Shown here: positions 7,117-15,098 of the stretch, piece by piece
Numbering within the stretch: position 1 is the first letter of the stretch
How the letters are laid out: every line of letters begins with the position of its first letter
From: CAIKZZ01 sp036742455
GTDB taxonomy: Bacteria; Pseudomonadota; Gammaproteobacteria; Steroidobacterales; Steroidobacteraceae
Assembly: GCA_036742455.1 (NCBI GenBank)
Contig: DAINQU010000035.1
Coordinates: forward strand, 1-21,561
Length of the DNA: 21,561 nt
Reading direction: 5' to 3'
Notes under the pieces: generated by a model
Told to the model about the DNA's origin: nothing
The model's database searches: none
The model's input: the letters and a program-made list of their open reading frames with translations, nothing else
Program-made: the position numbers and the translations under genes

Positions 7117-8597
7117 GCGTCGTGTAACACAGCGGGCTTACGGGCCGGTCGCGGGTAGGCCGGTAACCGTAGCCGAAAATGGGCGCCCGTGCCTTCGCCA
7201 TCCACCAATTCGATCCGCCCGCCGTGCGCTTCTGTGAACTCGAGCACGACTGACAGGCCGATCCCGGTGCCCCGCAACGGGCCGTTGGCCTCGGACCGCC
7301 CGGTGTAGAACGCCTCAAACAGACGTTCTCGATCCTCCGGCGCGATGCCCGGACCGGTATCGATCACCTCCACGATCAGTCCCGCCCCGTCGGTGGTGGC
7401 GCGAATGTCGATGCTGCCGTTGTCCGGCGTGTACTTGACCGCGTTGGAGAGCAGATTGTCGAGGATGAGCCGCAACTTGCCGCGATCTGCGGTGACCGTC
7501 ACGTCGCCCACGTCGACGGTGAGCCGCAAGTGATGCGTGAGCAGCGTCATGCGGTGCGCGTCGATGACCGTCCGGAGCAGGTCCCGCAACGGAAACTCCT
7601 CCAACTCGAGCGACCCTGTCTGCGCTTCCCAAGCACTGTAGGAGAGCAGGTTCTCGATGTGCCGCTGCAGCTTCACGCCATTGTCCCGAAGGATCGACGC
7701 CACTTCGCGTTGCTCCGGGGACAGCGCCCCGACGGCGCCCTCGAGCAGCAGTTCCGTGCCCTCGCGGATGCTGGCCAGCGGCGTTTTGAGCTCGTGCGAC
7801 ATGTGACGCAAGAAGCGATTCTTGGCTTCCCCAACCTCGATGAGGCGCAGCCGCAGCCACTCCAGTTGAGCGCCCAGTTTCACCAAGTCCGCGGGGCCGC
7901 CGACCTCGACCGGTGCGTCGTAGTGACCCCGGCCCAGGGCGTCGATGGCGCGATCGATGCGCCGCAAGGGTCGCGCGAGGGCGGTGAGGAAGCCCACGAC
8001 GAGGAGGATCGAGACCGGCAAAATCACCGCCAACTCCCGGTAGAGCCGTGACTCGGTGGTGGCCGTCGAGGCTTGGATGTCACTCAGTGATGCCGCGGTT
8101 CGATCGGCCAACTGCCGATCCAACCGGGACAGATCCCCCGCGATGGGGGTGTACCGCTCGATGGCAGCGCGCAGCGCCGGGTCCCCGGCCTTGGCGGATC
8201 GGGCGCTCGCATCCGAAAACGCGGCGGCCAAGTCCGCTATCCGTCTACGGACAGCATCCCCCGAACGATTCAAATCAGAGTCGGTGTCCGTGTCGGCGAC
8301 GAGGCCGGTGAGCGCTGCCTCAGTGCGTTGGACGTTCTGATGGAATACGTCGTCCATCGAATCGTCGCCCAGGGCGAGGCGCAACCGTGCCGCCCGCTCC
8401 ACGGCCGTCGAGGACCGGGCCAGTTCCTGACCCGCGCGGGTCGCCGCGGCAGTGCGTGCGATCAGGCTGGTGCTGCGCTGAGTGAGTACCCGCATCTGCA
8501 CCGTGGCGTGGATGACCGCACCGATGAACGGGGCGGCGACCAACACCGTACCGAGCACGATGAGGCCGCGTAACGAACGGGGGTGGGGGACGCGCAT
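7113..8597 (-). CDS. glrK: GlrK/QseE-like membrane sensor histidine kinase
   Basis: The 494-residue inner-membrane kinase has TM1 at about 11-33, a periplasmic helical domain of about 150 residues, TM2 at about 188-208, and a HAMP linker at 209-258. The dimerisation/phosphoacceptor helix has RHMSHELKTPL with His268. The HATPase domain has an N box (NLLSNAVKYT, Asn385), G1 DTGPGI (413-418), an F box near 428 and G2 GTGIGLSV (443-450). All catalytic motifs are intact. It would phosphorylate the response regulator encoded two genes downstream. The ATG at 8597 follows galE by about 50 bp on the same strand, so read-through from galE is possible. GlrK identity is inferred from the lipoprotein/regulator context and domain order. 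Confidence 0.85.
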   Translation of the reverse strand: MRVPHPRSLRGLIVLGTVLVAAPFIGAVIHATVQMRVLTQRSTSLIARTAAATRAGQELARSSTAVERAARLRLALGDDSMDDVFHQNVQRTEAALTGLVADTDTDSDLNRSGDAVRRRIADLAAAFSDASARSAKAGDPALRAAIERYTPIAGDLSRLDRQLADRTAASLSDIQASTATTESRLYRELAVILPVSILLVVGFLTALARPLRRIDRAIDALGRGHYDAPVEVGGPADLVKLGAQLEWLRLRLIEVGEAKNRFLRHMSHELKTPLASIREGTELLLEGAVGALSPEQREVASILRDNGVKLQRHIENLLSYSAWEAQTGSLELEEFPLRDLLRTVIDAHRMTLLTHHLRLTVDVGDVTVTADRGKLRLILDNLLSNAVKYTPDNGSIDIRATTDGAGLIVEVIDTGPGIAPEDRERLFEAFYTGRSEANGPLRGTGIGLSVVLEFTEAHGGRIELVDGEGTGAHFRLRLPAYPRPARKPAVLHDA

Positions 8598-8647
8598 CGG
8601 TCGATGATATCAGCGACGGCCGATTGGCCTTGGGCGTTCCGGCACCG

Positions 8648-9646
8648 TCAAGGTGCCGGTCGCGCCGCCAGCACGCGCTCCCAGCGCAGCGCGTCGCCGA
8701 CCAATTGCTCCAAGCGATCGTACTGCGGCGTCCAATCGAGGACTTGACGGATCCGGTCGGCTTTCGCGACCAAGACCGGTGGGTCGCCCGCACGCCGCGG
8801 TTCCTCCCGGATCGTTAACGGTTGGTCGGCCGCAGCGGCCACGGCGTTGAGCACTTCGCGCACGCTGGCACCGCGACCGTAGCCGACATTGAGGACGATC
8901 GGTGCACCGCCGGCGCGCAGGTAGCGCAAGGCCGACAAATGGGCGGCGGCGAGGTCTTCGACGTGGATGTAGTCGCGTATCCCGGTGCCGTCGGGGGTGG
9001 GGTAGTCGGTGCCGAAAATCGACACGTGCGTCCGCTTACCGACCACGTGTTCGGCGGCGACTTTGGTCAACAAGGTGGCTTGCGGCGTGGACTGGCCGAT
9101 ACGGCCAGACGGATCCGAGCCGCCCACGTTGAAGTAGCGCAACGCCACCGGTCGTAGGGACGAGGCGGCCGCCACGTCGCGCAGCATCCATTCGCTGATT
9201 AACTTCGACGTCCCGTAGGGATTGATCGGTACGGTCGGCGAGTCCTCCGCTGCGACGCCACCGGGCGGCATTCCGTACACCGCCGCGCTCGAGGAAAACA
9301 CAAATTCGTCAACGCCCTCCGCCAAGGCCGCGTCAATCAGCGCGCGAGTCCCGAGGACGTTGTTGTCGTAATACTTCAGGGGTTCGGCCACGGATTCGGG
9401 GACGATCGTGTAGGCGGCAAAATGCATGATGGTGCCGACGTCGTGGTCGCGCAGGACCTGTCGAACGAGTGCCCGATCGGCGATATCGCCGACCACAAGC
9501 GGGCCGTAGGTCACGGAGTCGGCAAAACCGCGTGACAGATTATCGAGCGTGACCACACTCCAGCCTTCCCGGCCGAGTTGTTGAACCACGTGACTGCCGA
9601 TGTAGCCGGCGCCGCCGGTGACCAAAATCGCTTTACCTTTCGACAC
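8648..9646 (-). CDS. galE: UDP-glucose 4-epimerase
   Basis: The 332-residue extended short-chain dehydrogenase interconverts UDP-glucose and UDP-galactose with bound NAD+. From the GTG at 9646, the nucleotide-binding GGAGYIG is at residues 11-17, DNLSRG at 35-40, the catalytic Ser region FSSSAAVYG at 117-125, and the YxxxK pair is Tyr144/Lys148 (YGTSK). The later IRDYIHVEDLA segment is a GalE hallmark. The frame is open further upstream to 9703, but MSKGKAILVTGG is the family-like N-terminus and a GGAG lies upstream of the GTG, so I chose 9646; GTG 9655 is another option. It is upstream of and on the same strand as the GlrK-like gene, and divergent from srkA. Confidence 0.9.
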   Translation of the reverse strand: MSKGKAILVTGGAGYIGSHVVQQLGREGWSVVTLDNLSRGFADSVTYGPLVVGDIADRALVRQVLRDHDVGTIMHFAAYTIVPESVAEPLKYYDNNVLGTRALIDAALAEGVDEFVFSSSAAVYGMPPGGVAAEDSPTVPINPYGTSKLISEWMLRDVAAASSLRPVALRYFNVGGSDPSGRIGQSTPQATLLTKVAAEHVVGKRTHVSIFGTDYPTPDGTGIRDYIHVEDLAAAHLSALRYLRAGGAPIVLNVGYGRGASVREVLNAVAAAADQPLTIREEPRRAGDPPVLVAKADRIRQVLDWTPQYDRLEQLVGDALRWERVLAARPAP

Positions 9647-9669
9647 GCACCACACTCCGTTGTCGCTTC

Positions 9670-9722
9670 TGCGCGGCCTGAGAATATCAGAGCAGGCCAA
9701 CACGGCGGCGTCAGGCCGCGCA
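9670..9722. repeat. 12-bp perfect inverted repeat in the galE-srkA divergent gap
   Basis: TGCGCGGCCTGA (9670-9681) is repeated inverted as TCAGGCCGCGCA (9711-9722), separated by 29 bp. A third partial half-site CAGGCC is at 9693-9698. The right arm touches the CATAAT -10 candidate of srkA (9721-9726). It could be an operator pair for both genes or a cruciform-forming element. The pairing is seen directly; function is inferred. Confidence 0.6.
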
Positions 9723-9732
9723 TAATGATCCG

Positions 9733-10731
9733 ATGGTCACTGTTCCGTCCCTGGCTTCGGCCGAAATACCCTACGATCGGCTCTCGCCGGATGTGATGAT
9801 GGCGGCGCTCGAGCGCATCGGGCTTGTGCCCGACGGTCGTATGCTCGCCCTCAACAGTTACGAGAACCGGGTGTATCAGATGGGTCTCGAGGACGAGGCC
9901 CCCGTGGTGGTGAAGTTCTACCGACCGGGTCGCTGGACGACCGAGGCGATCGAGGAAGAACACGCCTTTGCCGCCGAACTCGTCGAAGCCGAGATACCGG
10001 TCGTGGCGCCGTTGGTGCTCGCCGGTGCGACCCTGCATCGCCACGAGGGCTACCAGTACGCCGTTTACCCGCGGCGCGGCGGGCGATGGCCAGACCTCGA
10101 TACCGCCGAGGATCGCGAGCGCATTGGACGACTCTTGGGGCGTATCCATCGTGTGGGTGCCACGCGCCGCTTCGTACACCGAGCGCGCTTCGATCCGGTT
10201 CGGCAGATCGAAGCGGCCATCGACACGATCGAGGAGGGCGGCTGGTTACCCGATTATCAGATCGACCCGTACGCCGAGGTGGCTCGGGCCATAGCGGATC
10301 GGGTTGCCGACGCCTTCGAAGCGGTGATGCCTCGAACCTTAAGGATTCACGGTGATTGCCATCGCGGTAACGTGTTGTGGACGGACGCCGGCGCCCACTT
10401 TGTCGATCTGGACGACTGTACGACCGGGCCGGCCGTGCAGGATTTATGGATGCTGGCGGCCGGTACGCCGGACGAGCGCCGCCGCCAGTGGACGGACGTC
10501 CTGGAGGGCTACGAGCAATTTGCATCGTTTGATCGGTCCGAATTGACCTTGGTGGAGCCCCTGCGCGCGTTTCGGATGCTCCATTACGCGGCGTGGCTCG
10601 CTCGGCGTTGGCAAGACCCGGCCTTTCCAAAGGCCTTCCCGTGGTTCGGTGGGCCTCGGTATTGGGAAGACCATGTGCGAGAATTGATGGAGCAACTGCA
10701 AGTCATGGAGGAACCGCCGCTGCGTCTGTAA
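9733..10731 (+). CDS. srkA: Stress response kinase A (SrkA/YihE/RdoA), Ser/Thr protein kinase
   Basis: The 332-residue cytoplasmic kinase of the aminoglycoside-phosphotransferase-like fold is linked in E. coli to Cpx envelope stress and protection from stress-induced death. ATP-binding VVVKFYRPGRW contains Lys61, and Glu75 lies in the EEEHAF helix. The catalytic loop HGDCHRGN is at 206-213 (Asp208, Asn213). The metal-binding motif FVDLDD is at 223-228. The early LNSYENRVYQ segment is characteristic of YihE. Length matches the family. The ATG at 9733 lies only 6 bp after a CATAAT sequence, so the leader may be very short. A small lipoprotein gene begins 17 bp after its stop. Confidence 0.93.
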   Translation: MVTVPSLASAEIPYDRLSPDVMMAALERIGLVPDGRMLALNSYENRVYQMGLEDEAPVVVKFYRPGRWTTEAIEEEHAFAAELVEAEIPVVAPLVLAGATLHRHEGYQYAVYPRRGGRWPDLDTAEDRERIGRLLGRIHRVGATRRFVHRARFDPVRQIEAAIDTIEEGGWLPDYQIDPYAEVARAIADRVADAFEAVMPRTLRIHGDCHRGNVLWTDAGAHFVDLDDCTTGPAVQDLWMLAAGTPDERRRQWTDVLEGYEQFASFDRSELTLVEPLRAFRMLHYAAWLARRWQDPAFPKAFPWFGGPRYWEDHVRELMEQLQVMEEPPLRL

Positions 10732-10748
10732 GCGGTCGGTGGAGACGT

Positions 10749-11237
10749 ATGGGGCATCGAGTCGTCCGTCACGCGTTCGTGCTTGTACACGCGCTGCTGT
10801 TGGTTGCCTGTCACGGCGATGGCGCCGGTTCGGGTGCGCCGGCCGGCAGCGCCCGCCCGGCCGCTCGCCCGGTCGCGCCGACGGCCTGGACGCCGGCGGT
10901 CCCGGTCGGTACTGGGACGCTGCCGGTCGACCTGCGGTTTGGATTGACCCAAGCGCCGAGGGTGGGGGAGCGGTTTTCGATCACGCTGGTGCTGACCGCC
11001 TCGGGCGCTCAGCCGGCGTTGCGGGTCCGCTGGCACGGCGACGACGAACTGCTCGGCACCGGGACCACCGACGTGCATTTGCCGCGGCTGGAGCCGGGTC
11101 CGGGCGAAACGCTGGAGACGACCTGGCAGGCGCCCACCCCTGGCCTCCACCTCGTGTCGGTGGACGTGTCGCTCGATCTGCCGGGAGAACCGGAGACCCG
11201 GTCGTTTCAGTTGCCGGTGCTTGTCACACACCCGTAA
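10749..11237 (+). CDS. Uncharacterised lipoprotein
   Basis: The 162-residue protein begins MGHRVVRHAF and has a hydrophobic stretch ending in lipobox LVAC with Cys21; the next residue is His, predicting outer-membrane sorting. Residues 22-50 are a low-complexity Gly/Ala/Pro/Ser linker. Residues about 50-162 look like a single beta-sandwich: alternating strands such as VDLRFGL, RFSITLVLTAS, ALRVRWHGD, LHLVSVDVSLDL and SFQLPVLVTH, with a Gly/Pro-rich turn. I do not recognise a named family. The frame is open upstream to 10593 but that part overlaps srkA. The ATG at 10749 has GGAG at the right distance and starts the signal peptide. It is cotranscribed with srkA (17-bp gap). Confidence 0.8.
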   Translation: MGHRVVRHAFVLVHALLLVACHGDGAGSGAPAGSARPAARPVAPTAWTPAVPVGTGTLPVDLRFGLTQAPRVGERFSITLVLTASGAQPALRVRWHGDDELLGTGTTDVHLPRLEPGPGETLETTWQAPTPGLHLVSVDVSLDLPGEPETRSFQLPVLVTHP

Positions 11238-11271
11238 GAACAGTGACTGTGCGGGAAGAGGGCTTCCCACG

Positions 11272-11277
11272 TATAAT
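11272..11277 (+). promoter_or_regulatory. Putative -10 box of the typA promoter
   Basis: A perfect TATAAT (11272-11277) lies 47 bp before the typA start. No good -35 is found at 17 bp. A hairpin GGGAAG/CTTCCC (11253-11268) lies just upstream and could end the preceding operon. An inverted repeat AATGGGC/GCCCATT (11275-11281 and 11295-11301) overlaps the -10 and the expected start. Confidence 0.45.
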
Positions 11278-11324
11278 GGGCGGCTAGCCAGTGGGCCCAT
11301 TCCAGGGTCCTGAGTATCCCCCCT

Positions 11325-13145
11325 GTGATTTCCAATCTCCGCAATATCGCCATTATCGCCCACGTCGACCATGGCAAAACCACGCTCGTCGACCAGCTTT
11401 TGAAGCAGTCCAGCACCCTGGACGCGCGCGCTGTCGTTCCTGATCGCGTCATGGACTCGAACGATCTCGAAAAAGAGCGTGGCATTACGATTCTTGCGAA
11501 GAACACGGCCATTCGCTGGAGCGACTACCGGATCAACATCGTGGACACCCCGGGGCACGCTGACTTCGGCGGCGAAGTCGAGCGCGTGTTGTCGATGGTC
11601 GACTCGGTGCTGTTGCTGGTCGATGCCGTCGACGGCCCGATGCCGCAGACGCGCTTCGTCACGCAGAAGGCCTTTAAGCACGGTCTGCGCCCGATCGTCG
11701 TCATCAACAAGATTGACCGCGACGAGGCCCGCCCGGGTTGGGTGCTGGACCAGACGTTTGATTTGTTCGACCGCTTGGGCGCGACGCACGAGCAGCTGGA
11801 CTTCCCGGTCGTCTACGCCTCGGCGATCAAGGGCTATGCGTCCTTGGATCCGTCGCACCGCGGCGGTGATATGACCGCGCTGTACGAAGCGATCGTCAAG
11901 CATTGCCCGGCGCCGAACGTCGACCCGGACGGCACGCTGCAGTTGCAGGTCAGTCAGCTCGACTACTCGAACTACGTCGGCACGATCGGCATCGGACGCA
12001 TTGCGCGCGGCAAGATGCGTCGCGGCATGTCGGTTTCTGTGGTTGACCGTGACGGTGCGGTGCGCCAAGAGCGTATCGGCCAGGTGCTCGGCTTCCTCGG
12101 CCTTGACCGCGTCGAAGTCGAAGAAGCCCAGGCGGGCGACATTGTGGCCTTCTCTGGGATCGCGGCGCCGAAGATCTCCGACACGATTTGCTTGCCGGAT
12201 GCGATCGATCCGTTGCCGCGTCTCGTCGTCGACGAACCGACCATCAACATGACCTTCGAAACGAACACGTCGCCGTTCTTTGGTCGGGAAGGCAAGTTTG
12301 TCACGAGCCGTCAGGTGCGTGAGCGACTGGAGCGCGAAATGCTCCACAACGTCGCGCTGCGCGTTGAGGACACGGAAGACCCGGACAAGTTCCGCGTCTA
12401 CGGTCGTGGCGAACTGCACCTCGGCGTGCTCATCGAAAACATGCGCCGCGAAGGCTACGAATTGGCCGTGTCGCGCCCGCAGGTCGTGGTGCGCGTGGTC
12501 GATGGCGAGCGCCAAGAGCCGTGGGAGCAGGTGACGCTGGACATCGAAGAGCGGTCGCAAGGCGGCGTGATGCAGGCCTTGGGCGAGCGCGGCGGCCAGA
12601 TGACCAACATGACCCACGACGGTCGTGGCCGCGTGCGCATCGAATACATGATGCCGTCGCGTGGTTTGATTGGCTTCCAGACGGACTTCCGGACCCTGAC
12701 GTCGGGCACGGGGCTCTTGTATCACGTGTTCGATCACTACGGCCCGGTGGTGGATAAGAAGCTCGCGCAGCGTCAGCTGGGCGTTCTGATCTCGAACGGT
12801 GAAGGGCAGGCGTTGGCGTATTCGCTGTTCGCGTTGCAAGAGCGCGGCCGTCTCTTCATTGGCCACGGTGATGAGGTGTACGAAGGCCAAGTCATCGGCA
12901 TTCATACGCGTGACAACGATCTCGTCGTGAACCCGCTGAAGGGCAAGAAGCTTACGAACATGCGTGCGGCGGGCAAGGACGAAAACGTCGTGCTCAGCCC
13001 ACCGATTCGCTTCTCGCTCGAACAGGCGATGGAGTTCATCGACGAAGACGAGTTGGTGGAAGTGACCCCGGAAAACATCCGCATTCGCAAGCGGCATCTC
13101 AAGGAAGGCGACCGTCGCCGCGCCGAGCGTGCCGACGGCGAATAA
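11325..13145 (+). CDS. typA: Translational GTPase TypA/BipA
   Basis: The 606-residue ribosome-binding GTPase of the EF-G/LepA superfamily is involved in 50S assembly and adaptation to cold and stress. G motifs are all present: AHVDHGKT at 12-19, ERGIT at 51-55, DTPGH at 74-78, NKID at 128-131 and SAIKG at 166-170. A beta-barrel domain, two EF-G-like domains (about 300-480) and the BipA-specific C-terminal domain follow, with GEGQALAYSLFALQERG and GKKLTNMRAAGKDE as BipA hallmarks. Length equals that of E. coli BipA. The start is a GTG at 11325, giving MISNLRNIAIIAHVDHGKT, which aligns with the family N-terminus; the Shine-Dalgarno is poor. Codon use is strongly biased, as in highly expressed genes. 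The next gene begins 10 bp downstream. Confidence 0.97.
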   Translation: MISNLRNIAIIAHVDHGKTTLVDQLLKQSSTLDARAVVPDRVMDSNDLEKERGITILAKNTAIRWSDYRINIVDTPGHADFGGEVERVLSMVDSVLLLVDAVDGPMPQTRFVTQKAFKHGLRPIVVINKIDRDEARPGWVLDQTFDLFDRLGATHEQLDFPVVYASAIKGYASLDPSHRGGDMTALYEAIVKHCPAPNVDPDGTLQLQVSQLDYSNYVGTIGIGRIARGKMRRGMSVSVVDRDGAVRQERIGQVLGFLGLDRVEVEEAQAGDIVAFSGIAAPKISDTICLPDAIDPLPRLVVDEPTINMTFETNTSPFFGREGKFVTSRQVRERLEREMLHNVALRVEDTEDPDKFRVYGRGELHLGVLIENMRREGYELAVSRPQVVVRVVDGERQEPWEQVTLDIEERSQGGVMQALGERGGQMTNMTHDGRGRVRIEYMMPSRGLIGFQTDFRTLTSGTGLLYHVFDHYGPVVDKKLAQRQLGVLISNGEGQALAYSLFALQERGRLFIGHGDEVYEGQVIGIHTRDNDLVVNPLKGKKLTNMRAAGKDENVVLSPPIRFSLEQAMEFIDEDELVEVTPENIRIRKRHLKEGDRRRAERADGE

Positions 13146-13155
13146 GCGCTGAACG

Positions 13156-13956
13156 ATGGCGCGAGCGATGCACGGGAGGACACCACCGAACGGGCTGCTC
13201 GCGCCGGATGAACCGGCGCCGTACACCCTCGTGGGATGTGGCGAACCGGGTCGGGCGCTCGTGGTGTGCGACCACGCGGCGCGGCGCATTCCCCGTGCAT
13301 TGGGTGATTTGGGGCTGCCGGTCGACGCGTTGGGCCGACACATCGCCTGGGATATCGGTGCAGCCGAATTATCGATGGCGTTGGCTCAGCGACTGCAGAC
13401 GTCGGCGTTCCTCGCCAACTATTCGCGCCTCGTGGTCGATTGCAATCGCGCGCCCGAGGCGCCGGACGCGTTCACGATCGACGGCGATGGACATCGCATA
13501 CCCGGCAATCTGGGGTTGAGCGCGGCCGATCGCGAGGCGCGTCTGGATGCGATCCACCGCCCTTACCACACGGCGCTGTCCGAGACGGTGGCGCAATGCG
13601 TCGCCCGCGGCCCCGTGGCGCTGATCGCCATCCACTCGTTTACGCCCGTGTTCCACGGGTTTGCGCGCCCTTGGGTGGCGGGCGTGCTCTACGGCGACGA
13701 TGCGCGACTCGCCGATCCGTTGCTGCGACACCTGCGTGCGGCGGCGGTGGGGCGCATCGGTGACAATGAGCCCTACAGCGGGCGCTATCCGTCCGCGTAT
13801 ACCCTTCATCGTCACGCGCGCGCGGGTGACTGCCCGCACGTGAGTCTCGAAATCCGGCAGGACGAATTGCTGACGCCGGCCGGCGTTCGCCGCTGGGCGG
13901 ACCTGCTGGCGGGCGCTTTGCGTCCGTGGCTGCAGGATGCCGAGGTGCTGCCGTGA
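13156..13956 (+). CDS. N-formylglutamate amidohydrolase-family hydrolase
   Basis: The 266-residue protein belongs to the FGase family, zinc-type hydrolases that cleave N-formylglutamate or related amides. Family motifs: VVCDHAARRIP at 36-46 (equivalent to VxxDHAxNxxP), HIAWDIGAAEL at 62-72, SRLVVDCNRAP at 90-100, ALIAIHSFTPVFHG in the middle and VSLEIRQDEL near the C-terminus. There are no other hut genes, so a role in histidine breakdown is unlikely. The directly following gene encodes a GCS2-type carboxylate-amine ligase and shares one base with this gene, so the two products probably act on the same gamma-glutamyl-like or N-acyl amino acid compound. ATG 13156 was chosen; ATG 13168 is an alternative. 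Substrate unknown. Confidence 0.88.
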   Translation: MARAMHGRTPPNGLLAPDEPAPYTLVGCGEPGRALVVCDHAARRIPRALGDLGLPVDALGRHIAWDIGAAELSMALAQRLQTSAFLANYSRLVVDCNRAPEAPDAFTIDGDGHRIPGNLGLSAADREARLDAIHRPYHTALSETVAQCVARGPVALIAIHSFTPVFHGFARPWVAGVLYGDDARLADPLLRHLRAAAVGRIGDNEPYSGRYPSAYTLHRHARAGDCPHVSLEIRQDELLTPAGVRRWADLLAGALRPWLQDAEVLP

Positions 13957-15098
13957 TGGATGTTCCCACCTTTACGATCGGCGTCGAGGAAGAGTATCTG
14001 CTGATACAGGGAGACTCTGGGGCGCTGCACGAAGATCCGGACCCGGCATTTTTCGCCGAGTGTGAAACGCTGGGGGAGGGCTGTGTCAGCCACGAGTTCC
14101 TGCGCTCCCAGGTCGAGGTCGGTACGCGAGTGTGTGAGGACCCGGCGGGTATCCGGCAGGAGTTGTCGCGGCTGAGGGCGCTCGTCCACGGCGTCGCGTC
14201 CCGGCACGGCCTCGCCATCATGGCGGCCTCGACGCACCCCTTCGCCCGTGTGATTGATCAGAAGCACACGGAGAAGGCTCGGTACTTTGCCTTGGCGGAA
14301 GAGATGCAAGCGGCCGCCCGGCGCATGCTGATCTGCGGCATGCACGTCCACGTCGGCGTGGGCGATGACGACACCCGCATCGATTTAATGAACCAGCTGG
14401 CGTATTTCCTGCCGCATTTGCTGGCGTTGTCCGCGTCGTCACCGTTTTGGGAAGGCGAGGACACGGGCTTTCGGTCCTTTCGCACGTCCGTGGTGAGTGG
14501 GCTGCCGCGATCGGGGTTGCCCGCGCGCTTCGCCAGTTGGGGTGAATACCGTCGCCACATCGATATGCTCATCCGCAACGGATTGATTGAGGACACCTCG
14601 AAAATCTGGTGGGACATACGCCCGAGTTGGCGCTACCCGACCCTCGAGGTGCGCGTCATGGACTGTTGCACGTCGCTAGACGATGCGGTCTGCGTCGCGG
14701 CATTGGTGCAGTCGCTGCTGCGCGCGCTGTGGCGCCTGCGCGCGGGTAACCGGCAGTGGCGCAGCCACGCCGAATTGCTGGTCCAAGAGAATCGCTGGCG
14801 AGCGATGCGCTACGGGGTCGAGGCGGGGCTGTTGGATCTTGCGCGCGGCGAACTCGTCACGTGTCAGCGCCTCGTCGACGAGTTGATCGAATTTGTCGAA
14901 GAGGATGCGGAGGCGTTTGGCAGCGGCGCTGAAATACGCCATGCCCGCACCATTCTCGCGCGTGGCACGAGCGCAATGCGACAGCGCGCGCTCTACAGCG
15001 CGGCTCGCAATGCGGGCGAATCGCACGATGCGGCCCTGCGCGGCGTCGTCGATTGGCTGGTTGCGGAGACGTTATCGGGCGTGGAAGGCCAGCCATGA
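13956..15098 (+). CDS. GCS2-family carboxylate-amine ligase (YbdK-like)
   Basis: The 380-residue ATP-dependent ligase is related to glutamate-cysteine ligase family 2. The signature GVEEEYLLI is at residues 9-17, followed by SHEFLRSQVEVGT at 45-57, ASTHPFA near 91, GMHVHVG at 128-134, LSASSPFWEG near 158 and WWDIRPSWRYPTLEVRVMDCC in the middle. E. coli YbdK has weak gamma-glutamylcysteine ligase activity and its true role is unclear. The ATG at 13956 shares its A with the TGA of the upstream amidohydrolase gene, and its own stop overlaps dusA by 4 bp. An in-frame GTG at 13953 is possible. Being fused in an operon with an amidohydrolase suggests a make-and-break cycle on one amide bond; this is inference. 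Confidence 0.9.
   Translation: MDVPTFTIGVEEEYLLIQGDSGALHEDPDPAFFAECETLGEGCVSHEFLRSQVEVGTRVCEDPAGIRQELSRLRALVHGVASRHGLAIMAASTHPFARVIDQKHTEKARYFALAEEMQAAARRMLICGMHVHVGVGDDDTRIDLMNQLAYFLPHLLALSASSPFWEGEDTGFRSFRTSVVSGLPRSGLPARFASWGEYRRHIDMLIRNGLIEDTSKIWWDIRPSWRYPTLEVRVMDCCTSLDDAVCVAALVQSLLRALWRLRAGNRQWRSHAELLVQENRWRAMRYGVEAGLLDLARGELVTCQRLVDELIEFVEEDAEAFGSGAEIRHARTILARGTSAMRQRALYSAARNAGESHDAALRGVVDWLVAETLSGVEGQP

Noticed and set aside
9647..9703. N-terminal extension of GalE up to 9703
   Set aside because: Adds residues unlike any GalE N-terminus and runs into the inverted repeat region.
10584..13343. Open frame of about 919 codons on the minus strand opposite typA
   Set aside because: It is a mirror of the strongly biased typA codons; composition is His/Arg/Asp-rich with no recognisable domain, and typA is certain.
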